Of a stretch of DNA of 16,567 nt, positions 7,620-14,314 are shown piece by piece. The position numbers and the translations under genes are program-made. Source of the stretch: Proteobacteria bacterium UBA6921 (lineage in GTDB: Bacteria; Pseudomonadota; Gammaproteobacteria; SG8-11). The notes beneath the pieces were generated by a model. It did no database searches. It was not told the DNA's origin and worked only from the letters and a program-made list of their open reading frames with translations. How positions within the stretch are numbered: the stretch's first letter is position 1; each line of letters opens with the position of its first letter. The stretch is from assembly GCA_002450895.1 (NCBI GenBank), contig DKAR01000024.1:1-16567 (forward strand), read 5' to 3'.

Positions 7620-7624
7620 GTTGA

Positions 7625-7846
7625 TTAATTGCTTGTACGGTCAGTTTGTAGCCGAATTTGGGTCGCGTGGAGACCCTTAGGCCCGTCATTTAATTCATAT
7701 TCGACTTGCTGGCCTCTTTTAAGGGTCCTATATCCCTCCATCTCGATAGCCGAAAAATGGGCGAAGATATCGTCCCCCCCTTCAGCAGGACAAATGAACC
7801 CATACCCCTTTGCACTGTTAAACCATTTCACAACACCGCTCGCCAT
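7625..7846 (-). CDS. cspD: CspD-type cold-shock domain protein
   Basis: The protein has 73 residues, a single cold-shock domain that binds single-stranded nucleic acid. RNP1 is KGYGFI and RNP2 is DIFAHF. The segment GYRTLKRGQ and the ending GPKGLHATQI match CspD of E. coli, a stationary-phase inhibitor of DNA replication, more closely than CspA. The position agrees, since cspD is divergent from clpS in many gammaproteobacteria, as here. A strong GGAGGGAGG lies about 11 bases before the ATG. Upstream is a long potential leader with a GC-rich hairpin, and an intrinsic terminator follows. Whether this copy acts in replication control or as a general RNA chaperone cannot be decided from sequence. 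Confidence 0.93.
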   Translation of the reverse strand: MASGVVKWFNSAKGYGFICPAEGGDDIFAHFSAIEMEGYRTLKRGQQVEYELNDGPKGLHATQIRLQTDRTSN

Positions 7847-8230
7847 AGCTTACGTAGCCTCCCTCCTACCATCCCCAAAAGCACTATCCTCAGGGGGTGT
7901 TGACCTGCGAGCCCAAAACACTCGCCCATGGGATGCTGCGTCTCTGCGACCCGGGTCGCGAAAAAAGACATTCCCGATCACCGACCTACTGCTCCCCGCC
8001 GGCAAGGGCCTGCTGAAACAATATACATAGCAGAAAATTTGGAGAGTTAAAGCTGATCTAAACTAGTGATAACGAGCCTTAAGGGCAGAGGCGCCGCGGC
8101 TATCGCCAAACGTGAGATCCTGGGTTGCGCCAGCCCACGCTTAAATGCGAGATTTAGGATGAACGACGCCTTGAAAATGAAACTTGGGCACGCAATTTGA
8201 ATCTAGACCATAGACCATAACGCTGCAGAC
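7847..8230. other. Divergent regulatory gap between cspD and clpS (384 bases)
   Basis: No gene is supported. It should hold the promoters of cspD (minus) and clpS (plus). On the minus strand, TTTAAC and TATGTA with a 16-base spacer occur near 8025-8055. Used as a promoter, they would give cspD a leader of roughly 180 bases. For clpS I see no good promoter. A short tandem repeat of AGACCAT lies about 15-30 bases before its ATG. A perfect palindrome at 7946-7959 is listed separately. Confidence 0.4.
7946..7959. other. Perfect GC-rich palindrome in the cspD leader region
   Basis: GCGACCCGGGTCGC is a perfect 14-base palindrome about 100 bases upstream of the cspD start codon. On the minus strand a TTTTTTC run comes just before it, not after, so it is not a terminator for that strand. 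On the plus strand it is followed by six As. It may form a stem in the cspD leader RNA or be an operator. Confidence 0.4.
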
Positions 8231-8557
8231 ATGTCGACGCCAAAGCAAAACCAGCCCGCCAGAAGTGACTCACTGCCGGTACAAGAGGCTAAGCCGCAGA
8301 TAAAGCGGCCTCCTTTGTACAAGGTCGTGCTGATAAACGACGATTACACGCCCATGGAGTTTGTAGTGCATGTGCTCGAGCAGTTTTTCACCATGTCGCG
8401 AGAAAAAGCGACGCAAGTAATGCTGCATGTGCATACAAAAGGAAAAGGGGTCTGTGGAGTCTTTTCGAGAGAAATTGCAGAAACCAAGGTTGTGCAAGTA
8501 AACGAATACTCGCGCAAACATCAGCATCCACTGTTATGTACGATGGAAGCAGCCTGA
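8231..8557 (+). CDS. clpS: ClpS, N-degron adaptor for ClpAP
   Basis: The protein has 108 residues, the usual length. ClpS binds proteins that begin with Leu, Phe, Tyr or Trp and hands them to ClpA. The binding pocket is intact: N36-D37-D38 in LINDDYTPMEF, the gatekeeper Met42, and His68 in the HVHTKGKG segment. The C-terminal AETKVVQVNEYSRKHQHPLLCTMEAA-like core is also typical. The first 25 residues are polar and disordered-looking, as in E. coli, where the N-terminal extension engages ClpA. The stop codon precedes clpA by 18 bases, so the two form an operon. The ribosome binding site before the ATG is poor. Aat and Bpt, which create its substrates, are encoded 3-5 kb downstream on the opposite strand. 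Confidence 0.97.
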   Translation: MSTPKQNQPARSDSLPVQEAKPQIKRPPLYKVVLINDDYTPMEFVVHVLEQFFTMSREKATQVMLHVHTKGKGVCGVFSREIAETKVVQVNEYSRKHQHPLLCTMEAA

Positions 8558-8575
8558 GCTGCCAGAGGTTCACCT

Positions 8576-10864
8576 ATGCTTAGCAAGGAACTCGAAGTTA
8601 CCTTAAATACGGCTTTCAAGACTGCGCGCGAGAAACGCCACGAATTCATGACCGTAGAGCACCTGCTGCTTGCGCTGGTCGATAACGCATCTGCCGCGGC
8701 CGTCCTTAAGGCGTGTGGTTCAGACATGGACCGTCTTAAAAAAGACATATCCACATTTCTCGACGAAACGACTCCTCTTCTCCCGGAAGACAGCGACCGC
8801 GAAATTCAACCAACGCTGGGGTTTCAGCGGGTACTGCAGCGAGCCGTGTTTCAGGTGAATTCGTCGGGCAAGAAAGAGGTGACTGGCGCAAACGTGCTCG
8901 TGGCAATTTTTAGTGAACAGGAATCGCAGGCTGTTTACTTTCTCAATCGACAGCATGTCACTCGGCTCGATGTCGTCAATTACATATCGCATGGCATTTC
9001 GAAAGTTCAGGAACCGGAAAGTGGTGAAGCCCCGCCCGCCAGCGAGGAGGAGGCCCCTGTCGAGCAACCCGGCAGATCGCCGTTGGAGCTATATGCCCAA
9101 AACCTGAACGAACTGGCGAAGCAGGGAAAAATCGATCCTCTAATTGGCCGAAAGGACGAAATCGAACGCACAGTTCAAATTCTCTGTCGCAGACGCAAGA
9201 ACAACCCTCTCTTCGTGGGTGAGGCCGGAGTCGGGAAGACTGCGATTGCAGAAGGATTGGCCAAGAAAATAGTTGACGGTGAAATTCCGGAGGTTTTGAA
9301 CGATTCGGTGATTTATTCGCTGGATCTTGGCGCGTTGCTTGCGGGCACAAAGTACCGCGGCGATTTTGAGAAGCGTTTGAAGGCAGTGATCTCGCAGCTT
9401 TCAAGAGAGCAGGGATCGATACTTTTCATCGATGAGATCCATACGATCATTGGTGCTGGTGCAGCATCAGGCGGCGCAATGGATGCCTCAAATCTTATCA
9501 AGCCGGTGTTGGCTTCCGGTCAATTGAAGTGCATTGGCTCTACCACGTATCAGGAATATCGCGGAATTTTTGAAAAAGATCGCGCGCTGTCACGCCGCTT
9601 CCAGAAGATCGACGTTGTCGAACCGACGATCGAGGAGAGTGTCCAAATTCTCGAAGGACTCAAGTCCAGATTCGAAGACCATCACGACGTGAAGTTTACG
9701 CATCCGGCGTTGCGCTGTGCCGTTGAGCTGTCGGCACGCTACATAACTGATCGCCATCTGCCGGACAAGGCATTCGATGTTATCGACGAAGCCGGCGCAA
9801 GCCAGCGTTTATTGCCCCCATCAAAGCGCAAGAAGGTCATCGGTCTGCGGGAGATCGAAAACGTCGTCGCAAAGATGGCGCGTATTCCGCCAAAGAGCAT
9901 TACCAAGTCGGACAAAGATGTGCTCTCAACGCTTGAACGCGATCTGAAGATGGTCATCTTTGGTCAAAGTCCGGCCATCGATACCTTGGTGACCAGTATC
10001 AAGATGGCACGTTCCGGTCTTGGCAACGTTCACAAGCCCATTGGTTCGTTTCTTTTTGCGGGACCGACAGGAGTAGGAAAGACCGAGTTGACCCGCCAAC
10101 TTGCCCGTTTAATGGGTGTTGAACTGATCAGATTCGACATGTCGGAATACATGGAACGGCACACTGTGTCGCGGCTCATCGGCGCTCCGCCCGGGTATGT
10201 CGGGTTTGATCAAGGCGGCTTGCTTACCGAGGCGATCGCGAAAAATCCGTATTGTGTGCTGCTCCTGGATGAAATTGAAAAAGCTCACCCGGATGTATTC
10301 AATCTCTTGCTTCAAGTGATGGATCACGGGACGTTGACGGACAACAACGGTCGGAAAGCCGATTTCCGGAATGTCATTTTGGTGATGACGACCAACGCCG
10401 GTGCGGATCGCGCCAGCCGGCCCTCAATGGGATTCAAGCATCAGGATCATGCGACTGACGCGATGGACGTCATCAAGCGAATGTTTACCCCGGAATTCCG
10501 CAACCGTCTTGATGCCATCGTCCAGTTTGGGGCATTGGCAGCAGAGCAAATCGGTCACGTGGTCGACAAATTCATCATCGAGCTCGAAGGCCAGCTCGAG
10601 GAAAAACGAGTCACGGTCCATGCCGACGATGCTGCGCGTCAGTGGCTTGCTGAGCGGGGTTACGATCCGGCGATGGGCGCACGCCCAATGGCACGCGTCA
10701 TTCAGGAAAATATCCGCAAGCCGTTAGCCGATGAGCTGCTGTTCGGTAAACTGGTGAATGGCGGTCACGTCGACATCACCGTCAAGGACGACCAACTCGT
10801 GTTCAACATCACGAGCGCAACGGCAGAGCCGACCAACGAGAACAATCCGGAAAAAATTATTTGA
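8576..10864 (+). CDS. clpA: ClpA, ATP-binding unfoldase subunit of ClpAP
   Basis: The protein has 762 residues, close to E. coli ClpA (758). This AAA+ hexamer unfolds substrates and feeds them to ClpP, which is not in this window. The N domain (about 1-142) is the ClpS docking site, and an acidic, Pro-rich linker follows at 145-165. D1 has Walker A GEAGVGKT (215-222) and Walker B ILFIDEIH (282-289). D2 has Walker A GPTGVGKT (496-503) and Walker B VLLLDE (561-566). There is no ClpB-type middle domain. The ClpP-binding loop, IGL in E. coli, reads MGF (618-620). AGAGG precedes the ATG by about nine bases. The gene ends 13 bases from the convergent infA stop. Confidence 0.98.
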   Translation: MLSKELEVTLNTAFKTAREKRHEFMTVEHLLLALVDNASAAAVLKACGSDMDRLKKDISTFLDETTPLLPEDSDREIQPTLGFQRVLQRAVFQVNSSGKKEVTGANVLVAIFSEQESQAVYFLNRQHVTRLDVVNYISHGISKVQEPESGEAPPASEEEAPVEQPGRSPLELYAQNLNELAKQGKIDPLIGRKDEIERTVQILCRRRKNNPLFVGEAGVGKTAIAEGLAKKIVDGEIPEVLNDSVIYSLDLGALLAGTKYRGDFEKRLKAVISQLSREQGSILFIDEIHTIIGAGAASGGAMDASNLIKPVLASGQLKCIGSTTYQEYRGIFEKDRALSRRFQKIDVVEPTIEESVQILEGLKSRFEDHHDVKFTHPALRCAVELSARYITDRHLPDKAFDVIDEAGASQRLLPPSKRKKVIGLREIENVVAKMARIPPKSITKSDKDVLSTLERDLKMVIFGQSPAIDTLVTSIKMARSGLGNVHKPIGSFLFAGPTGVGKTELTRQLARLMGVELIRFDMSEYMERHTVSRLIGAPPGYVGFDQGGLLTEAIAKNPYCVLLLDEIEKAHPDVFNLLLQVMDHGTLTDNNGRKADFRNVILVMTTNAGADRASRPSMGFKHQDHATDAMDVIKRMFTPEFRNRLDAIVQFGALAAEQIGHVVDKFIIELEGQLEEKRVTVHADDAARQWLAERGYDPAMGARPMARVIQENIRKPLADELLFGKLVNGGHVDITVKDDQLVFNITSATAEPTNENNPEKII

Positions 10865-10877
10865 AATCGCGAAAGAA

Positions 10878-11096
10878 CTATTTTGCGCGAAAAATGATAC
10901 GCCCCTTGGAGAGGTCATAAGGGGTCATTTCGACCACGACGCGGTCGCCGGTCAGGATACGGATGTAGTTTTTGCGCATTTTTCCGGAAATGTGGGCCGT
11001 TACGAGGTGCCCATTGTCCAGTTTGACGCGAAACATCGTATTCGGCAGCGTTTCCGCCACCGTGCCTTCCATTTCAATCTGATCTTCTTTGGCCAT
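10878..11096 (-). CDS. infA: Translation initiation factor IF-1
   Basis: The protein has 72 residues, exactly the family length, and forms an S1/OB-fold that binds the 30S A site during initiation. The motifs EMEGTVAETLPNTMFRVKL, HISGKMRKNYIRI and the basic end GRIIFRAK are canonical. It is convergent with clpA, with 13 bases between stops. A short CGCGA/TCGCG pair and T-runs just past the stop could give weak termination inside the clpA 3' end. Upstream is an inverted repeat (11113-11154) that overlaps the expected promoter region. It is separated from the Aat/Bpt operon by a strong terminator, so it is probably transcribed on its own. Confidence 0.98.
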   Translation of the reverse strand: MAKEDQIEMEGTVAETLPNTMFRVKLDNGHLVTAHISGKMRKNYIRILTGDRVVVEMTPYDLSKGRIIFRAK

Positions 11097-11112
11097 TCAG
11101 TCTCAATCCGCC

Positions 11113-11154
11113 CAAAATCAGGGCGCAAAGTGTGCCCGATTCCTGCTGATTTTG
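11113..11154. repeat. Cruciform-like inverted repeat upstream of infA
   Basis: CAAAATCAG (11113-11121) is perfectly complementary to CTGATTTTG (11146-11154). Between them is a second, inner inverted repeat, GGGCGCA-AAG-TGTGCCC, with one G-T pair. The element covers bases -17 to -58 relative to the infA start, so it lies in its leader or promoter. It could be a leader hairpin or a binding site. Confidence 0.5.
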
Positions 11155-11167
11155 AAAGTCCTGATCC

Positions 11168-11204
11168 AAAAACTAAAATGCCGCAGTCTTTTGGACTGCG
11201 GCAT
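11168..11204 (-). terminator. Intrinsic terminator of the trxB-aat-bpt operon
   Basis: On the minus strand ATGCCGCAGTC pairs perfectly with GACTGCGGCAT across a five-base loop, followed by TTTAGTTTTTGG. The stem has 11 base pairs. On the plus strand the hairpin is followed by As, so it works for the minus strand only. It starts 25 bases after the last gene of the operon. Confidence 0.9.
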
Positions 11205-11228
11205 CTAAAAAACCAAGTATTGTCGGGG

Positions 11229-11606
11229 CTAACTGGCCAGAGTTTGTCGCCAGGGCGCTTCTGACCAGGTCACCACGGGCAGCGCCGCTTCCTGGTGCAG
11301 CACGATTTCCATACCCAGCAACTGAACCATCGACTCCAGATCATCCGGATCCAGGATTTCCTGCTTCAGACACTCCAGATGTGTGTAGTTGACGTACAGC
11401 AGGTTGGGACTGAATCCATGTTCTTGTTCGAACTCGTTGGCGATCTGATAGATGAAGCTCAACATTGCGAGTTCCTCGTTTGGATGGTGGCGACAAGCAC
11501 CGAATCCAATGACCTTTCGGGGAGTGTCGTAAACCGCTACAAAGGTCTTATCGGCGCAGGGGCATGCATTCTTGATGGGTGCGTCACGATTTGCGACGCC
11601 GATCAA
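11229..11606 (-). CDS. Unrecognised 125-residue protein, last gene of the Aat/Bpt operon
   Basis: I do not recognise a named family. The protein is small, soluble and slightly acidic, with no signal or membrane segment. A short N-terminal part carries CPC (residues 15-17). A compact core follows: FVAVYDTPRKVIGFGACRHH, then PNEELAMLSFIYQIANEFEQEHG, then LLYVN, and finally LLGMEIVLHQE with WSEAPWR. The alternating strand-helix pattern suggests a small alpha/beta fold. Its gene starts 14 bases after the bpt stop and ends just before the operon terminator, so it is surely co-transcribed with bpt and aat. No ATG or GTG is available before the core; the start given is a TTG without a clear ribosome binding site, so the true start is uncertain. 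A link to N-terminal protein modification is inferred from position alone. Confidence 0.75.
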   Translation of the reverse strand: MIGVANRDAPIKNACPCADKTFVAVYDTPRKVIGFGACRHHPNEELAMLSFIYQIANEFEQEHGFSPNLLYVNYTHLECLKQEILDPDDLESMVQLLGMEIVLHQEAALPVVTWSEAPWRQTLAS

Positions 11607-11620
11607 GGAAAGGAAAAAAA

Positions 11621-12352
11621 CTAAATGGAACTTAAGGATTTAGGGAATGAGTCCCAGCGGTCGTTTTGGTATATCTGCAAGGGCTGAAAATTGGCCTTGT
11701 ATCGCATGTTGTCGCACTCCGCGATCCAATACCCTAGATAGATGTAGGGCAGTCCCATCTCGCGGGCAAGCTCAATCTGCCAAAGAACGGCGTACACCCC
11801 CAGAGCCCGCTGCGGCAGGTCGGGGTCGAAGAATGTATACACAGCGCTCAGACCACCATCCAGATGGTCTACCGACGCCACCGCCAGGAGTGTGGTGCCC
11901 AGGCGAAATTCGTACAAATAGGATTCAATCCACTCGCATTTCAGGAACGAGGCATAGTGTTCGGGGCCATAGTTTTCCATGCTCGACCTAGGATGGCGCC
12001 GGGTAACATAGCGCTGATAAAGCTGAAAGTGCTCAGGGTCAAATGCGGTTGGAACACGACGAACGGTCAAATCGGCGTTGCGGCGCCACGTTCGCCGCTG
12101 GCTGCGATTGGGCTCAAAAGTGGCCACCGGAATCCGCGCCGGGACGCAGGCGCTGCAGCCTGGACAATAAGGCATGTAGACATGCTCGCCGCTACGCCTA
12201 AATCCTCGCTCCACCAGCCAGCCATAGCGTCCCGTATTCATCCGAGCCAAAGGGTCCACAAAAACTGTTACCGCAGTTCGATCGGGTAGATAGCTACAGG
12301 CCGTCGGGACTGATGCGTAAAAAGCAATCTGGCGTTTAATCGGTTCCTGCAT
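11621..12352 (-). CDS. bpt: Bpt, aspartate/glutamate leucyltransferase (ATE family)
   Basis: The protein has 243 residues and is of the bacterial ATE-like type. It transfers Leu from Leu-tRNA to N-terminal Asp or Glu and so creates a ClpS-recognised N-degron. The N-terminal ATE domain has the conserved Cys19 in ACSYLPDR and the cluster YCPGCSACVPARI (Cys 63, 66, 69). The C-terminal domain has RHPRSSM, the YEFR segment, SAVYTFFDPD and the near-terminal YLGYWI with MRYKANFQPLQ, all family signatures. The start overlaps the end of aat by 17 bases, consistent with translational coupling, and no strong separate ribosome binding site is visible. E. coli lacks this gene, but many other gammaproteobacteria place it next to aat, as here. 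I am confident of the family. The exact substrate preference is inferred from characterised Bpt enzymes. Confidence 0.95.
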   Translation of the reverse strand: MQEPIKRQIAFYASVPTACSYLPDRTAVTVFVDPLARMNTGRYGWLVERGFRRSGEHVYMPYCPGCSACVPARIPVATFEPNRSQRRTWRRNADLTVRRVPTAFDPEHFQLYQRYVTRRHPRSSMENYGPEHYASFLKCEWIESYLYEFRLGTTLLAVASVDHLDGGLSAVYTFFDPDLPQRALGVYAVLWQIELAREMGLPYIYLGYWIAECDNMRYKANFQPLQIYQNDRWDSFPKSLSSI

Positions 12353-13094
12353 CGTGCCCGCCCGAGGAATAGATTGACGTTACCATCTCGCGATCGAGTA
12401 CCCAGGGCTTTCGATCTGCATGCAAATGGCAATCGCGTTTCAGTATTGAAATGAACTTCAAACGCGGAATGTCCTCCGAACCGAGACTGCGCAGATGATC
12501 AGACTGGATCTGGCAGTCAATGACGGAAAAATCCCAGGCCTCTAGCTGATGGACCAGCGAAATAAACGCGAGTTTCGATGCATTGGCGACGCGGCTGAAC
12601 ATAGACTCGCCGAAAAAGACTTTGCCGATGGCGACGCCGTACAAACCGCCAACCAGTTTCTTGTCCTGCCACGCTTCCACCGAATGAGCCAACCCTAGAC
12701 GATGGAGATGAATGTACGCATCCGCAATTTCCGGCGTGATCCAGGTTCCGTGCGAGCTCTGCCGGGGTTGTGCGCAGGCTGCCAGAACGTCCCGAAACGC
12801 TTGATCCAACGTCACTTCGAATCCGCCGTTGCGAAACGTTTTTCGCATACTTCGCGAAACTTTGATCTGGTGCGGAAACAGCACAGCACGCGGGTCCGGA
12901 GACCACCAAAGAATGGGCTGGCCCTGGCTGTACCAGGGAAAGATTCCCTGCATGTAGGCGGTGATCAGGCGGCGAGGAGACAAGTCGCCGCCGACGGCGA
13001 GCAGGCCATTGGGTTCGCGCAACGCGAGCGAAACATCGGGAAACTTCGCGCGATCATCCTTCGGGTCGATCCAGAAAGGCCCTATCCCGGTCAT
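12336..13094 (-). CDS. aat: Aat, leucyl/phenylalanyl-tRNA-protein transferase
   Basis: The protein is about 252 residues. It transfers Leu or Phe from aminoacyl-tRNA to N-terminal Arg or Lys. Family signatures are LLAVGGDLSPRRLI, AYMQGIFPWY, ILWWSPDPRAVL, the central HGTWIT and GGLYGVAIGKVFFGESMFS. Asp193 and Gln195 in IDCQIQSDHLRSLG correspond to the catalytic Asp and Gln described for E. coli Aat. The frame continues to a GTG at 13118 (260 residues). I prefer the ATG at 13094 because GGGAG lies about ten bases upstream, whereas the GTG has no clear site. Its last 17 bases overlap bpt. About 95 bases separate it from the gene upstream; a TATAAT there (minus strand, around 13130) might be a secondary promoter, but no -35 matches it. 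Confidence 0.96.
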   Translation of the reverse strand: MTGIGPFWIDPKDDRAKFPDVSLALREPNGLLAVGGDLSPRRLITAYMQGIFPWYSQGQPILWWSPDPRAVLFPHQIKVSRSMRKTFRNGGFEVTLDQAFRDVLAACAQPRQSSHGTWITPEIADAYIHLHRLGLAHSVEAWQDKKLVGGLYGVAIGKVFFGESMFSRVANASKLAFISLVHQLEAWDFSVIDCQIQSDHLRSLGSEDIPRLKFISILKRDCHLHADRKPWVLDREMVTSIYSSGGHDAGTD

Positions 13095-13189
13095 GGCGTG
13101 GTAACTCCCAAGGCTCACCCAGTTTCATTATATCCATCGCGTCGTCCATCTCCATGGGCTGACACCACAGAATCTTTTTTCCCGAACGC

Positions 13190-14311
13190 CTAAACTGACT
13201 TTCGAAAGGGTAGATGGGTCGCCAATTCTTGCATGTAGCCGTCCAGGGCGCGTCGTTCACGCGGCAGAAAATCAGCGACGGCCAGAGCGAAGGATTCATC
13301 CGCCAGCCAGTGGGCTGACCACGTCAGAGTGGGTACAAATCCACGTCCAACTTTATGTTCTCCCTGGGCACCAGGTTCAAAATGTTTGAGTCCATGGCGG
13401 ATGCAGTAGTCAATTCCCTGGTAATAACAGGCTTCGAAGTGAAGACTGTTAAATTGTGCGTCACAGCCCCAGTGTCGACCAAAAAGTGTGGTTTTGCTGC
13501 GCATGCAAAACGCCGCCGCAACATAGCGGCCGGAATGACGCGCGAAAATCAACACAACCTGATTGCCGATGGTTGCGCCGAGGTGCCGGAAAAACGTTTC
13601 GCTCAACGTCGCGTAGCCACCCAGGCGGTCGAACGTCGAAGTGTAGAAACGATGGAGCGTTGTCCATTGTTCACTGGTGGCTTCATGCCCATGAACAATT
13701 TCGATTTCAACGCCGGCATCGACCACATGGCGGCGCTCCCGCTTCAGTTTCTTGCGCTTCTCCGCAGTAAACGTTGCGAGAAAATCATCAAAGGACGAGT
13801 AGCCATTGTTAGTCCAGTGGAACTGGCACCCGGCGCGACGCTGGAAGCCGAACGACTCTAGGAGTGCGGTTTGGTTTTCCGGAGTGAAAAGGATATGTAG
13901 GGACGATAATTTGCGGGCGTGGGCAAACTGCTTCGCCGCATCGAGCAACGCGGGTACGAGTTCTTTTTTTTCGTAAAGCAACCGCGTTCCGGTTGCCGGG
14001 GAATATGGTACGGACACAACGAGCTTGGGATAGTAATTCCTGCCATAGCGCTGATACGCCTGCGCCCAGGAGAAATCGAATACGAATTCGCCGTACGAGT
14101 TGTCCTTGATATACATCGGCATCGCCGCGACCAGGCGACCGCCATCGTGAATCGCAACGTGACAGGGAATCCAGCCGTACGGCTTCAGGCAGTCGCCGAG
14201 TTCGAGTGCCTCAAGGAACTCATAACGTATGAACGGATTGTCGTCGGGAAGCAGGGCGTTCCAGTCGTCACGCGCGAGCTCGCGCATACTGCCGACGATC
14301 CGCGTTTCCAT
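13190..14311 (-). CDS. FemAB/GNAT-like N-acyltransferase (DUF482/COG3146 type)
   Basis: The 373-residue soluble protein is of the DUF482 type, related to GNAT and FemAB peptidoglycan aminoacyltransferases. Recognisable segments are NPFIRYEFLEALE near the N-terminus, FVFDFSWAQAYQRYG, and the conserved PYSPATGTRLL. After these come FHWTNNGYSSFDDFLATF and the KRKKLKRERR basic patch. The C-terminal acyltransferase fold has FGRHWGCDAQFNSLHFEACYYQGIDY and FEPGAQGEHK. The biochemical substrate of this family is not established as far as I know. FemAB enzymes use aminoacyl-tRNA donors, which is notable beside two aminoacyl-tRNA-protein transferases, but that is only an association. The gene starts three bases after the trxB stop, so both belong to one transcript. 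Confidence 0.88.
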   Translation of the reverse strand: METRIVGSMRELARDDWNALLPDDNPFIRYEFLEALELGDCLKPYGWIPCHVAIHDGGRLVAAMPMYIKDNSYGEFVFDFSWAQAYQRYGRNYYPKLVVSVPYSPATGTRLLYEKKELVPALLDAAKQFAHARKLSSLHILFTPENQTALLESFGFQRRAGCQFHWTNNGYSSFDDFLATFTAEKRKKLKRERRHVVDAGVEIEIVHGHEATSEQWTTLHRFYTSTFDRLGGYATLSETFFRHLGATIGNQVVLIFARHSGRYVAAAFCMRSKTTLFGRHWGCDAQFNSLHFEACYYQGIDYCIRHGLKHFEPGAQGEHKVGRGFVPTLTWSAHWLADESFALAVADFLPRERRALDGYMQELATHLPFRKSV

Positions 14312-14314
14312 TCG

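Larger units (their letters stand above)
7259..7624. other. Gap between phoH and cspD (366 bases)
   Basis: The stretch contains the phoH leader (minus strand) and, on its right, the cspD 3' region with its terminator. No supported gene is present. On the minus strand a GCCGATAA string occurs about 40 bases before the 7309 ATG, but without a matching -35. I see no convincing sigma-70 promoter for phoH. Confidence 0.4.

Noticed and set aside
8041..8170. Possible tRNA or small RNA in the cspD-clpS gap
   Set aside because: There are GC-rich pairings, but I could not draw a cloverleaf, and no promoter-terminator pair is visible.
10758..11264. 168-codon plus-strand frame after clpA
   Set aside because: It overlaps clpA in another frame, then runs antisense through infA and across the operon terminator.
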